The notes: generated from the letters alone by a model not told the origin. Numbered from the stretch's first letter, positions 21,265 through 30,733 are shown. The stretch is 64,000 nucleotides of DNA from Hyphomicrobiales bacterium (GCA_017642935.1 JAEPOK010000001.1:1054001-1118000); one strand, 5' to 3'. Numbers and translations are program-made.

Positions 21265-21292
21265 TGCTTATCCAACTGGCGGATGAGGTCAA
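21265..21292 (-). promoter_or_regulatory. Possible nuo operon promoter
   Basis: On the minus strand, TTGACC (21287-21292) is followed after 16 bases by TAAGCA (21265-21270), about 40 bases before the nuoA ribosome site. The -35 is good and the -10 poor, as is common in alphaproteobacteria. This is inference. Confidence 0.3.
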
Positions 21293-21394
21293 TCCCGCCT
21301 TTTGTAAAAGTCGATCTGCGGAGCTGATCTAAGCTAGCGCATCACGCGAGCCGGCGAAACCGGTTCCGGGTCGTTTCGGCAGGGTGCGGGAAAA

Positions 21395-21471
21395 TGGCGC
21401 GGCTGACGGGGCTCGAACCCGCGACCTCCGGCGTGACAGGCCGGCACTCTAACCAACTGAGCTACAGCCGC
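21395..21471 (-). tRNA. tRNA-Asp (anticodon GTC)
   Basis: The minus-strand sequence folds into a full cloverleaf of 77 bases. It has acceptor GCGGCTG/CAGCCGC, D-arm GCTCAGTTGG..., anticodon loop CTGTCAC with GTC, T-loop TTCGAGC and an encoded 3' CCA. The gene lies upstream of nuoA on the same strand. Confidence 0.95.
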
Positions 21472-21589
21472 GCGAAACGCTGTGAATGCGTTAGAGATGC
21501 GCCGGGATAAGGCAGGGCATGGGGCAAGTCAAGCAGGATCGCGCCGCCTTTTTCGCACCATCAGCGACTTGGGGAAATCAGGCCAGTTT

Positions 21590-22918
21590 TCAGCCCTCGT
21601 TCGCATCGCGATCGGCCGCCTCATTGCGCGCACGAACCCGGCGCAGACCGAAGTAAACCAGCAATCCGACCGGTACCACGAACAGGGACTGTACCGCGTC
21701 CTTCGAGAGAGCGCCATATTCGATCGGGATGCCCTTCACCAGATAATAGATGATGCCGAGCGTGTAATAGGTGATGGCCGCGACCGACAGGCCTTCCACC
21801 GCCTGTTGCAGGCGTAGCTGGGCGCGGGCGCGCTGATCTATGCTTTGCAGTACCGCCGCATTCTGGTCCTGCAGCGCCAGATCGACGCGTGTGCGCAAGA
21901 GCTCGGTCACATAGCCAATGCGTTCGGCGATTTTTTGCTGGCGGCGGAGCAGCGCATTGCAGCTGCGCATCGCCGGATCAAGCCGGCGCTTGATGGCCGT
22001 GGATATACGCTGCGAGCCCTCAATGCGTTGTTCACGCAGGGATTCCAGGCGCTCATCGACAATGGCGGCATAGGCAAGCGAGGCGGCGAAGCGAAACTCA
22101 GAAGCTGAGCCAATGGATTGCAGCTCAGCCGACAGGTTGGTGAGTTCGGTCAAAATGGCCGCTTCTTCATCAGGCTTGGGATCAAGCGCTGCCCGTTGGG
22201 CAATTTCGTTGACCCGGGCTTCCAGTGCGGAGACTCTAGGGCCGATGCGCTGCATCATCGGAACCGCCAAATAGGCGAGCAACCGATAGCCTTCGATTTC
22301 AATCAGCCGTTGTACAAAACGCCCAACGCGGCGCGGACTCATCGGCGCGGCATCGTCGTTGATGAGGGTCGCGCGGTACTCCACCATTTTCGCGCTGTCG
22401 TGCAGCAACGTGGTTTCGACCTGAATGTTGTCGCCAACGACCAATACCCGCTGCACCGGCGTATCCGCGCGCTTGATCGCCAAACTGTCGCCAGGCATGC
22501 CGACCAGGACGCGGGTTCGCGACAGAATGCCGACCTCGCGATCCTCTTCTGGCTGATAGTCCTCGGCGAGTTCTTGCAGCGTCGATTCAAAGGCCTGCGA
22601 GGTTTCGGTGTTGCCGAGCTTTTCGCCAGCGACCGCCGTCAACGAGATGAACTCGGTGTGCCGTTCCCATTTCATCGTGCTGCGGTCTTTGACGGCCAGC
22701 ACCTCGCCGGTGCTTTCCTGAATCACCTCCCAGCCGATGGCCTCCACGGCGTCGACAAAACGGCGGCGATCATTGCCCTGGTCGGCCTCTCCGGCCAGCA
22801 CGATGGCATGGTTGATCTCGGCAGGCGCCTTGACAGGCAAAGCCGGGCGCGAGTGCGTCGCCCGCATGGCCGCCTCGAACTGCGGATGTTTTTTCAAGGC
22901 GGTCGCCGGTTCAGCCAT
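21590..22918 (-). CDS. DUF3422 family membrane-anchored protein, apparently in the hyp operon
   Basis: A 442-residue protein of the DUF3422 family, of unknown function and common in proteobacteria. The N-terminal region (LPVKAPAEINHAIVL, WERHTEFISLT) is soluble. The middle (about 230-370) is strongly helical and charged, likely coiled coil. Two hydrophobic helices lie near the C-terminus (AAITYYTLGIIYYLVKG and VQSLFVVPVGLLVYFGL), giving a membrane anchor with a short basic tail. The ATG lies only 9 bases after the hypF stop, so it is probably the last gene of the hydrogenase maturation operon. No terminator is seen after it before the tRNA-Asp. Confidence 0.8.
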   Translation of the reverse strand: MAEPATALKKHPQFEAAMRATHSRPALPVKAPAEINHAIVLAGEADQGNDRRRFVDAVEAIGWEVIQESTGEVLAVKDRSTMKWERHTEFISLTAVAGEKLGNTETSQAFESTLQELAEDYQPEEDREVGILSRTRVLVGMPGDSLAIKRADTPVQRVLVVGDNIQVETTLLHDSAKMVEYRATLINDDAAPMSPRRVGRFVQRLIEIEGYRLLAYLAVPMMQRIGPRVSALEARVNEIAQRAALDPKPDEEAAILTELTNLSAELQSIGSASEFRFAASLAYAAIVDERLESLREQRIEGSQRISTAIKRRLDPAMRSCNALLRRQQKIAERIGYVTELLRTRVDLALQDQNAAVLQSIDQRARAQLRLQQAVEGLSVAAITYYTLGIIYYLVKGIPIEYGALSKDAVQSLFVVPVGLLVYFGLRRVRARNEAADRDANEG

Positions 22919-22927
22919 GTGCGTGCA

Positions 22928-25339
22928 TCATTTGCTGCGGGCAAGCGCGATGAGAGCCTGTCCCAGGGAGAGGCCGCCATCATTGCAGGGAACGGCTTGA
23001 TGGGAAAGCACCTGGAGCCCGGCGCGCCGGAGCTTGCCTTCGATCATCTCGCTAAGCAGGCGGTTGAGAAAAACGCCGCCGGAAAACGCAACCGTTTGCA
23101 GGCCCCGGTTCTTGGCCAGTGTCACCGTGGTCGCCGCCACGGCCTCGGCCAAGCCTGCGTGAAAACGCCACGCCATGACTGCCGGGTCGGTTCCCTTGGC
23201 TCTATCGCGCAGTGCCGCCTGCCAAAGGCCGGTGTGACCCAATAGCTGCGAATCGGTGTTGATGTTTTCGCCATAGGTTTGGACGGCGATGGGGTATGGC
23301 GTTTGCTGTTCACTTGCCCGGGTGGCTAGCGCCTCTGACGCGAGCGCTTCCACGGCCATGGCCGCCTGACCTTCAAACCCAACACGTTTCGCATGGAGCC
23401 CGAGAAGCGCCGCAAAGGCATCAAACAGCCGACCGGCGGACGACGCCAGCGGCGCGTTCAAACCCTTCTCGATCATGCCCACCAGCGTCTTCACCGAGGA
23501 TGGGTCGGCGCCGCTCTCAAGAGGATCGATACAGGCCGCATGGAGATGGGCGACCAAGTTGCGCCAAGGCTCTTTGGCCGCACGCTCGCCGCCCGGCATG
23601 GCGACCGCTGGCAGGCCTGCGACCCTCGTCGCGGTTCGATAGTCGGCAACAAGGAACTCTCCACCCCACAGGCCGCCGTCAGGTCCAAGACCCAACCCAT
23701 CCAGCGCGATGCCAAGGACTGGCTGCGTGTCAAGCGGGACCCTGTTCTCGCCAAGCGCCGAGGCAATGTGGGCGTGGTGGTGATCGGTGGTTTTGACCGG
23801 AATCCCAAGGTCAGCGGCTTTGCTGAGGCCGGTCTGCGTGGACAAATAGTCAGGATGGGCATCGACAGCGATGGCGTCCGGTTCAACGTCAAAAAGTTGC
23901 TCAAAGAGCGCAATCATCTGGCGATAAGCGCCGGCCGCCAAGGGATGGTCGAGATCGCCGCAGTGCGGTGAGAGCACGACGCCGGCGGGCGTCGTCAGCG
24001 CGAACGTGTTTTTCAGCTCGCTGCCCATCGCCAGGATCCTGCGATTCTGCGGGAAACCGGGCGGATAGGGCAGCGGCGCTGGCGCATACCCCCGCGCCCG
24101 CCGGATGATCCGGAAAGCTCCACGCTCGACCCGGCCCACACTGTCATCGACCCGGTTCACGATATCCCGATTGTGCATCAAAAAAGCATCGGCGATGCCG
24201 CAAAGCCGGTCGCGCGCTTCCTGATTGTCGATAGCCTGCGGCTCATCGCTGGCATTGCCCGAGGTCATGACCAACGGGCCGCTGAAGGCGTCGAGCAGCA
24301 GGTGATGCAATGGCGTGTAGGCGAGCATAATGCCGATCGTTGGCTGACCCATTGCCACGTTTTTGGCCAGCAATTTGCCCTTGGGTTTCAGCAAAACGAT
24401 GGGCGCAGCGGAACTTGCTAGGGCTTCGGCTTCAAGTTCGTTGACCGATGCAAAGCTTCTCGCCATGTCGAGGTCACGCACCATCACGGCCAGCGGTTTG
24501 GAATCGCGGCGTTTGCGCGCGCGCAGGCGATCCACGGCCTCTGCGTTGGCGGCATCGCAGCTGAGGTGAAAGCCGCCCAGCCCTTTGATCGCGACAATCT
24601 CGCCTGCCTTCAGGCGTGTCGCGATATGCTCGATCGGGGTGTCGGTGGGGTGGTGTGTGCCATCGGCGTACTCGACCCAGCAATGTGGCCCACAATTTGG
24701 GCATGCGATCGGCTGAGCGTGGAACCGTCGGTCGGCGGGATCGGCATACTCCGCTGCGCAGGCCTCACACATTTCGAAGGGTGCCATGGAGGTCGTGGCG
24801 CGATCATAGGGCACCGATCTGACGATCGTCAGGCGCGGGCCGCAATGGGTGCAATTGGTGAAGGGGTAGCCAGACCGTCTGGTCGGTTTGTCGCGACTAA
24901 GGGGCTGTTTGTCGCGACTAAGGGGCTGTTTGTCGCGACCAATGGGCCAAAAGTCGCGACTAACTGGGCGATAGTCGCGACTTTCTGCCAGGCATTCTGG
25001 ACATGTCGCGGCATCGGGAACAATACCCGTGGCGGTGATGCCGTCAGCGCTGGCAACGATTGATAAATCGCTGGGAAATGTCTCGGGCAGCCAGGGACTT
25101 GCCTCCACCGCATCGATCCGCGCCAGCTTTGGTGCTTCCTCGCGCAGCCGCGCATGGAAGATTTCGATCGCCTCGCGCTCACCAGCGACGGTGATCAGGA
25201 CGCCGTCGCTGTCGTTGCGCACTGTTCCAACCAACCCCAGACCGCAAGCCAGCCGCCACACATACGGGCGAAACCCAACGCCCTGCACAAGGCCCCTCAC
25301 CCGGATGCGCTCGGCGGCGAAGGATGAGCGCACGTCCAT
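22928..25339 (-). CDS. hypF: Carbamoyltransferase HypF with an unusual heptad-repeat insertion
   Basis: An 803-residue enzyme that makes the carbamoyl group, later dehydrated by HypE to the cyanide ligand of the NiFe site. Domains in order: acylphosphatase (about 8-95, VRGLVQGVGFRPYVWRL), zinc-finger pairs (CPECL at 113-117, CTHCGPR, CEACAAEY, CPNCGP), YrdC-like (about 215-400) and Kae1-like carbamoyltransferase (HHAHIAS and VAFSGGVFLNRLL). Between the first CxxC and the YPFTNC motif, residues 120-154 hold five copies of a SRDxxPx heptad. Normal family members have only a short linker there. It overlaps the preceding activator gene by one base. Confidence 0.95.
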   Translation of the reverse strand: MDVRSSFAAERIRVRGLVQGVGFRPYVWRLACGLGLVGTVRNDSDGVLITVAGEREAIEIFHARLREEAPKLARIDAVEASPWLPETFPSDLSIVASADGITATGIVPDAATCPECLAESRDYRPVSRDFWPIGRDKQPLSRDKQPLSRDKPTRRSGYPFTNCTHCGPRLTIVRSVPYDRATTSMAPFEMCEACAAEYADPADRRFHAQPIACPNCGPHCWVEYADGTHHPTDTPIEHIATRLKAGEIVAIKGLGGFHLSCDAANAEAVDRLRARKRRDSKPLAVMVRDLDMARSFASVNELEAEALASSAAPIVLLKPKGKLLAKNVAMGQPTIGIMLAYTPLHHLLLDAFSGPLVMTSGNASDEPQAIDNQEARDRLCGIADAFLMHNRDIVNRVDDSVGRVERGAFRIIRRARGYAPAPLPYPPGFPQNRRILAMGSELKNTFALTTPAGVVLSPHCGDLDHPLAAGAYRQMIALFEQLFDVEPDAIAVDAHPDYLSTQTGLSKAADLGIPVKTTDHHHAHIASALGENRVPLDTQPVLGIALDGLGLGPDGGLWGGEFLVADYRTATRVAGLPAVAMPGGERAAKEPWRNLVAHLHAACIDPLESGADPSSVKTLVGMIEKGLNAPLASSAGRLFDAFAALLGLHAKRVGFEGQAAMAVEALASEALATRASEQQTPYPIAVQTYGENINTDSQLLGHTGLWQAALRDRAKGTDPAVMAWRFHAGLAEAVAATTVTLAKNRGLQTVAFSGGVFLNRLLSEMIEGKLRRAGLQVLSHQAVPCNDGGLSLGQALIALARSK
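24878..24982. repeat. Five 21-bp tandem repeats with GTCGCGAC palindrome, in frame in hypF
   Basis: GTCGCGAC occurs at 24890, 24911, 24932, 24953 and 24974, an exact 21-base period. The two leftmost complete units share TAAGGGGCTGTTT between palindromes; the others have diverged. In hypF the array encodes SRDYRPV, SRDFWPI, GRDKQPL, SRDKQPL, SRDKPTR. The period keeps the frame, and no stop arises in other frames either. There is no spacer diversity, so it is not a CRISPR array. Confidence 0.95.
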
Positions 25340-26799
25340 CAGAAGGCGCTGGCGGTTTCCCGCAACGTTGCGGGCGCGATGCCGTAGCGGTCTAGCTTTG
25401 CTCGCAGTCCCACCCGCGACAGGCCCAACTCACGAGCCGCGCGGCTTTTGTTCCAGCGATGGCGATCAAGCGTCTCGGAAAGGATGCGCGCTTCCAACGC
25501 TTCGATGCGCTCTTTGAGGCTACCCTCGTCAGCGCTCATGAATGAATGGGCAATTTCGGCGTTTGGCAGTTCTGGCGTTTCCATCGCCGTTTCTTGGGCC
25601 AGCCGGCTTACCAGGCGCGGCGAAAGTGCCTCCGAATCAATGGCGGATTCAGGCTTGGCCATAACGACCATGTGTTTGATTTCATTGTGAAGCTCGCGCA
25701 CATTGCCGGGCCACTCATAGGCTTCCAAGGCGTCCATTGTGGTTTGCGAGAAGCCCGCCAGCGACTTGCCGAAATCCTCCTCGCATTGCTTCAGGAAAGC
25801 GTTGGCGAGCACCGGAATGTCCATCACCCGTTCGCGCAGCGCCGGTAGCGCCATGGTGACGGTCGTCAGGCGGTAGTAAAGATCCTCGCGAAACCGTCCG
25901 GCTTTCACATCTTCTTCCAAATCACGATTGGTGGCGGCGATGACCCGCACATCCACACGCTCGGTTTCCTGGCCGCCAAGCTTACGAACCTCTCCCTCTT
26001 GCAGCACACGCAGGAGCTTAACCTGAAATGCCGGTGAGATCTCGCCGATCTCATCCAAGAAGATCGTGCCACCATCGGCGCGCGCAAACATGCCTTCATG
26101 GTCATTGAGAGCGCCGGTAAACGCCCCGCGCACATGGCCGAACAATTCGCTTTCCAGCAGCTCATCAGGCAGCGCCGCGCAGTTCTCAACGACGATGGGT
26201 TTGTTCCAGCGCAGCGAGCGCGCGTGCAATGCTCGGGCGGCCAGTTCTTTGCCGGTACCCGATTCGCCCATCAAGAGAACGGGAATGTCGTAATGGGCGA
26301 TCTGCGCGAGCTTTTCGCACACATCGGCCATCGGGCTGTCGGCTGCCCGCACGATCCCGTCATCCTGCAATCCTTCTGGCGTTTTCGACCTTGCGGCAGC
26401 TTCCACCAGGTCCTGTGCCTTGGCGACGCTGGCCTTGCGGTCCGTATCATAATCGTCGAGCGCTTGAGACAGTGCCGACCGCACAGCCGTTCGCCTTAAG
26501 GGAAGCGCGAGTACTGGCTCGTTGTGCGATGAAGCGGTGGAAAAAGCTGTTCCCTGAGGCTGCACATAAAGGCAGATCACATCGGGCCAGCGAGCTGCGA
26601 TCAGCTGTCGGACCTTATCGGCCTGCGCGTGACGTCGGTCGATGACGACCACCCGCACCCATTCCTCATCGAGGCATGCCTCGGCCTCGTTCAGCGAGGC
26701 GGCCGTTGCGATGACCGCCAATCCAGCGGCAAGCGTCTGAAACCGGACATGCAGGGTGTCTTGGTTGCAGACAAACAGGACCAGCGCCGGATCGCTCAT
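25339..26799 (-). CDS. Sigma-54-dependent activator of the HupR/HoxA type
   Basis: A 486-residue NtrC-family regulator: receiver-like domain (about 1-120), AAA+ domain (about 150-390) and a Fis-type helix-turn-helix at the C-terminus ([20 protein letters not shown]). The AAA+ region has Walker A GESGTGKE, the sigma-54-contact loop GAFTGA and Walker [12 protein letters not shown]. In the receiver, the usual acidic pair is replaced by CNQD and the conserved Lys near the end is absent, while an Asp remains in VVVIDRR. Its place between hypX and hypF points to HupR/HoxA, activators of uptake-hydrogenase promoters. It overlaps hypX by 4 bases. Confidence 0.88.
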   Translation of the reverse strand: MSDPALVLFVCNQDTLHVRFQTLAAGLAVIATAASLNEAEACLDEEWVRVVVIDRRHAQADKVRQLIAARWPDVICLYVQPQGTAFSTASSHNEPVLALPLRRTAVRSALSQALDDYDTDRKASVAKAQDLVEAAARSKTPEGLQDDGIVRAADSPMADVCEKLAQIAHYDIPVLLMGESGTGKELAARALHARSLRWNKPIVVENCAALPDELLESELFGHVRGAFTGALNDHEGMFARADGGTIFLDEIGEISPAFQVKLLRVLQEGEVRKLGGQETERVDVRVIAATNRDLEEDVKAGRFREDLYYRLTTVTMALPALRERVMDIPVLANAFLKQCEEDFGKSLAGFSQTTMDALEAYEWPGNVRELHNEIKHMVVMAKPESAIDSEALSPRLVSRLAQETAMETPELPNAEIAHSFMSADEGSLKERIEALEARILSETLDRHRWNKSRAARELGLSRVGLRAKLDRYGIAPATLRETASAF

Positions 26800-28484
26800 G
26801 ATGCTTCCTCAAGCGAACTGCCGGTGTTCCAGGAACCATTGATGTTGCGATGCTGCGCCAAGTTAAGCGGCGTTCGGGCCTTGGGCACTTTGCGCACGAA
26901 GTTGGAGCGGGCGATGTGGTAACTTGGGTCAAAGCCAAAGAAGTTTTGGCGCATTTTCGCCAGTTCTTCAGCGCGGTAGGCCGCAAGCGGTTTGTCGGCC
27001 TCATCATCGTTCCGGCAAGCGCTCTTCTCCTCGATCCTGTCAGACCACTTGCCACCTGCCAGTTGCTCGGCCCGGCGTGCGACGGCTTCGTGGAAGTCGG
27101 CGCGGGAACCGTCGATGACGAGATCGGCAAGTCCTAGACGCTCCGCCTCACGCGCGCCCATCGGCAAACGGTTGGAAGCGATGGCATCGGCCTGTTCAGG
27201 TGAGGTGAATCGCGGCAACGAATAGGTCCAAAACTCGGAGCCAAAAAGGTTGCCCATATCTTTGTAATGCGGGTTCAGCACGACACCTGCGCGCAGCCAA
27301 ACTTTATCGCAGGCACGGGCCAGAAAGACGCCGCCGGCGCCGGCGTTTCCACCCACAGCAGCGACCGTCAGCTTGTCGTCGGTGCGCAGCACCGCTTCGG
27401 CCAAATCATCCATGGCGTTGATGTTGTGCCAGGATTCATCACCGGGATTGGGTGCGGCCTCGATGAGGTTGAGATCCATGCCGTTGGACCAGACGTCTTG
27501 CCCACCTTCCAATACAAGAACCTTGGTCGGCCGGGCCAACGCCTTTTCGTAGGCGTAAAGCAGACGTTCGCAGGCCTGCGTCCCCATCGCGCCATTGAGA
27601 AAAGCGAAGCTCAAAAAGCCTATCGGACCGGCTTCGCGATAGGTGATGTCGTCATACCCCCGCACCTCGGGCAGATGGCTGGCATCAACGATTTGAGCGG
27701 CAGGCAACTTAAACGGATGGTTGCTGGCGGCGTTGCGCATGTGCCCGATCCAAACCGCCCCATCGCGGGTGGCGATTGCCACGGCTGACCCAGAACGCGC
27801 GATCATGGCACCCGGTCTACCGGTCAATCCGATGGCCCGGTGGCCGTCGTGCAGATGCACCATGCCGGTGCCTATGACCGATCGAACGCCTGGTGTGCCG
27901 TCCGATGCGTACAGCTTACGCAAAACATCATCGGTCGTGTCAGCCTGCCAGTCTATGGCGCGGTCACGTTGGCGCGGTGTGTGGCGGAACCGCTGTGTTT
28001 GGGGCAATTGTTGAGGCGGCAAGCGCTGACCGGCATCGATCACATCGATGGCCTCGAAGAAACAGGCGATGGCCGCCTCGGTCACTTCATGGCGATAGAG
28101 GCTGGCCTTGGTGGCCGCACGGATCGGGAAAGACCGCGTTGCCCAGATGGGGCCGGAATCATATTCGTCAGTGGCTTCGAACAGGGTGACGCCCCAATCG
28201 CGCGCACCGTCCAAAATCGCCCAGTCGAGCGCCGCTGGACCCGCATCACCAGGCGGACCGGGATGAAGCACCAAACAGAGATGGTGTCTCCAGACGGCTG
28301 CCGGGATTTTGCGCTTCAGATAGGGCGCAAGAATGAGATCGGGCGCGGCGAGCCGAACAGCCTCAAGGGTCGAGGCATCGCTGACATCAAACTCGATGGT
28401 CACCTCATGGCCAGCCTCGCGCAGCTCGACATAAAGCCGCTGCGAGAGCGCATTGAAGCCGTGAATGAGGAGCAGAATGCGCAT
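26796..28484 (-). CDS. hypX: Hydrogenase maturation factor HypX (HoxX)
   Basis: A 562-residue two-part enzyme. The N-terminal half resembles formyl-THF transferases (VLHPGPPGDAGPAALDWAILDG, WGVTLFEATDEYDSGPIW). The C-terminal half is enoyl-CoA hydratase/crotonase-like (VLEGGQDVWSNGMDLNLIE, GGNAGAGGVFLARACDKVWLR). In Cupriavidus necator HypX converts formyl groups from formyl-THF through formyl-CoA to CO, the carbonyl ligand of the NiFe site, under aerobic conditions. Its presence suggests this hydrogenase is made in air. It sits 3 bases after hypE. Confidence 0.92.
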   Translation of the reverse strand: MRILLLIHGFNALSQRLYVELREAGHEVTIEFDVSDASTLEAVRLAAPDLILAPYLKRKIPAAVWRHHLCLVLHPGPPGDAGPAALDWAILDGARDWGVTLFEATDEYDSGPIWATRSFPIRAATKASLYRHEVTEAAIACFFEAIDVIDAGQRLPPQQLPQTQRFRHTPRQRDRAIDWQADTTDDVLRKLYASDGTPGVRSVIGTGMVHLHDGHRAIGLTGRPGAMIARSGSAVAIATRDGAVWIGHMRNAASNHPFKLPAAQIVDASHLPEVRGYDDITYREAGPIGFLSFAFLNGAMGTQACERLLYAYEKALARPTKVLVLEGGQDVWSNGMDLNLIEAAPNPGDESWHNINAMDDLAEAVLRTDDKLTVAAVGGNAGAGGVFLARACDKVWLRAGVVLNPHYKDMGNLFGSEFWTYSLPRFTSPEQADAIASNRLPMGAREAERLGLADLVIDGSRADFHEAVARRAEQLAGGKWSDRIEEKSACRNDDEADKPLAAYRAEELAKMRQNFFGFDPSYHIARSNFVRKVPKARTPLNLAQHRNINGSWNTGSSLEEAS

Positions 28485-28487
28485 CGC

Positions 28488-29540
28488 TCAGCAGATCCTC
28501 GGCAGCTGTTCGCCGGTGAGCCAATCGATCATGCGGCTGCCGCCAAAAGTCGTTTCCATTTGGACGAAATGGTGCGGATCATCGCTAACTGAGCCGATAA
28601 TTGCCGCATCCTGACCCAGAGGATGGGCGCGCATCGCGGTGAGCACCTTGTCCGCGCCCACAGCCGGGCAAAGGACGAGCATCTTGCCTTCGTTGGCAAT
28701 GGTCAGTGGGTCAATGCCAAGCAGTTCGCAGGCCGCCGCGACTTCCGGTTTTACTGGGATATCGGCTTCGCGGATTTGAATACCAACGGCGGACTGTTGG
28801 GCAATCTCGTTCAGTGTGGTTGCCACGCCGCCACGCGTCGGATCACGCATGACGTGAAGCTCGGCACCGGTCGCGATGATGTCCGAAACCATAGTATGAA
28901 GGGCGGCGCTGTCGGATCGAATTTCGGTCTCAAAATCGAGGTTCTCACGCTTGGAGAGAATGGCAATGCCGTGATCGCCAATGGTGCCAGACACGATGAC
29001 AGCATCACCCGGGTGCGCTTTGTCGCCGGAAGGGTTGATACCGTCCGGCACAACGCCGACGCCGGTGGTCGTGATGAAAACCCCATCGCCTTTGCCACGT
29101 TCAACGACCTTGGTGTCGCCGGTGACGATGGGTACGCCCGCCTCGCGTGCCGCGCGACCCATGGAGGCGACAATCGTTTCAAGGTCAGCAAGCGGAAAAC
29201 CCTCTTCCAGGATGAAAGCCGCCGATAGATAGAGCGGTTTGGCGCCCATCATGGCGACGTCATTGATCGTGCCGTGAACCGAGAGCGCGCCAATATCGCC
29301 ACCGGGAAAGATCAACGGCGAGACCACATGGGCATCGCACGCCATGACCATCCGACCGGCGGGCATCGCCAGTGATGCCCCATCATTGCCGGCCAACAGC
29401 TCCGGCGAGGACAGGTGGGTCTGGAACAGTTCCTGGATGAGTTGCACCATCGCCCGGCCACCGGCGCCATGGTTCATCTCAATCGTGCCCTTGCGCCGGT
29501 TGAGCGGGACCGTGAACTGAGGCTGGTTCATCTGGTTCAT
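28488..29540 (-). CDS. hypE: Carbamoyl dehydratase HypE
   Basis: A 350-residue PurM/AIR-synthase-like protein that dehydrates the carbamoyl on its own C-terminal Cys to thiocyanate, the cyanide donor. The defining C-terminus PRIC is intact. Other features are MNHGAGGRAMVQLI near the start and GDTKVVERGKGDGVFI in the ATP-binding part. The start at 29540 (MNQMNQPQFT) overlaps the hypD stop by 4 bases; a longer upstream frame lies within hypD and is not used. Confidence 0.95.
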   Translation of the reverse strand: MNQMNQPQFTVPLNRRKGTIEMNHGAGGRAMVQLIQELFQTHLSSPELLAGNDGASLAMPAGRMVMACDAHVVSPLIFPGGDIGALSVHGTINDVAMMGAKPLYLSAAFILEEGFPLADLETIVASMGRAAREAGVPIVTGDTKVVERGKGDGVFITTTGVGVVPDGINPSGDKAHPGDAVIVSGTIGDHGIAILSKRENLDFETEIRSDSAALHTMVSDIIATGAELHVMRDPTRGGVATTLNEIAQQSAVGIQIREADIPVKPEVAAACELLGIDPLTIANEGKMLVLCPAVGADKVLTAMRAHPLGQDAAIIGSVSDDPHHFVQMETTFGGSRMIDWLTGEQLPRIC

Positions 29541-30733
29541 TCGGCGGCCTCCATCTCGGAGAGCTCTTCGGCTAGTTCTTCTTGTGTCACTTCCCACGTC
29601 TCGTCATGCTCCGGTGCGCGGAAGCGGCCATAGCTCCAATAGGCGGCGCAGGCACCTTCGGAGGACACCATGCAGGACCCAATTGGATTTTCCGGTGTGC
29701 AAACCGTGCCGAACAGTTTGCAATCGGTGGGCTTTTTCGCGCCGCGCAAGATGGATGGACACTCGCACCCCTTCACATCGGCGGTCGGTTTGGTTTCGAT
29801 GGCGTAGACACGCTCGGCATCGAAATCGGCGAAGGCATCGCGGATGCGCAGCGCGGAGTATGGGACCGAACCCAGGCCGCGCCATTCAAAGCTGGGCCGC
29901 AGTTCAAAGGTTTCCGACACCAGCTCTTGTGCCTTGAGGTTGCCCTCGCGGGTGACGACGCGGGTGTATTGGTTTTCCACCTCCGCCCTGCCCTCGTTGA
30001 GCTGGCGGATCGCCATCAAGGCCGACTGCATGACGTCGAGTGGCTCGAATCCGGCGATCACAACAGGCTTCTGAAACTCTTGCGCGAAGTATTCATACGG
30101 CGCCGAGCCAATGACCGATGAGACGTGACTTGGCCCCAAAAACGCGTCGATGGTGACCGCGCCCATCGTGCGCACTTCCGGCGAGTTCAAAATGTGCTGG
30201 ATGGCCGAAGGGGTCAGCACGTGATTGCAGAACACCTTGAAGTTCTTCAGATTTTCGCGCTTGCCATCACGCAGGGCGACTGCTGTTGGCGGCGTCGTGG
30301 TCTCGAACCCGATGGCGAAGAACACCACCTCGCGAGTCGGGTTCTCACGGGCAATACGAAGGGCGTCCTGGCTGGAATAGACCATGCGGATGTCCGCGCC
30401 CTCGGCCTTGGCTTTGAGCAGCGAGACGCGCTTGGTCGCCGGCACGCGCATCATGTCGCCATAGGTACAGAGGATCACGCCATGGTCGCGGGCAAGTTCA
30501 ATGGCATTGTCGATGCGCCCCTTGGGCAGCACGCATACCGGGCAGCCTGGACCGTGGATGAACGCGACATTCTGCGGCATGAGATCCTGCACGCCATAGC
30601 GGAAGATCGCGTGCGTATGGCCACCGCAAAACTCCATGATCGCATAGTCGCGGCCCGTGTCGGCCTCGGACGCAATGGTGCGAGCGAGCGCGGCGGCGGT
30701 GTCTTTGTCGCGATATTCGTCGACATATTTCAT
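29537..30733 (-). CDS. hypD: Hydrogenase maturation scaffold HypD
   Basis: A 398-residue [4Fe-4S] protein that, with HypC, assembles Fe(CN)2CO. Key motifs are EFCGGHTHAIFRYG and HGPGCPVCVLP near the N-terminus. The C-terminal cysteine cluster for the Fe-S centre is spread over CECPSILRG, DCKLFG, VCTPENP and GSCMVSSEGAC. It starts 4 bases inside the hypC end. Complete and typical. Confidence 0.96.
   Translation of the reverse strand: MKYVDEYRDKDTAAALARTIASEADTGRDYAIMEFCGGHTHAIFRYGVQDLMPQNVAFIHGPGCPVCVLPKGRIDNAIELARDHGVILCTYGDMMRVPATKRVSLLKAKAEGADIRMVYSSQDALRIARENPTREVVFFAIGFETTTPPTAVALRDGKRENLKNFKVFCNHVLTPSAIQHILNSPEVRTMGAVTIDAFLGPSHVSSVIGSAPYEYFAQEFQKPVVIAGFEPLDVMQSALMAIRQLNEGRAEVENQYTRVVTREGNLKAQELVSETFELRPSFEWRGLGSVPYSALRIRDAFADFDAERVYAIETKPTADVKGCECPSILRGAKKPTDCKLFGTVCTPENPIGSCMVSSEGACAAYWSYGRFRAPEHDETWEVTQEELAEELSEMEAAE

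Noticed and set aside
22118-23245. 375-codon plus-strand frame across DUF3422 and hypF
   Set aside because: Overlaps two supported minus-strand genes, no domain features.
24878-24982. Repeat array considered as CRISPR
   Set aside because: Units are 21 bases with no unique spacers and lie in frame within hypF; a CRISPR array needs longer repeats and diverse spacers.
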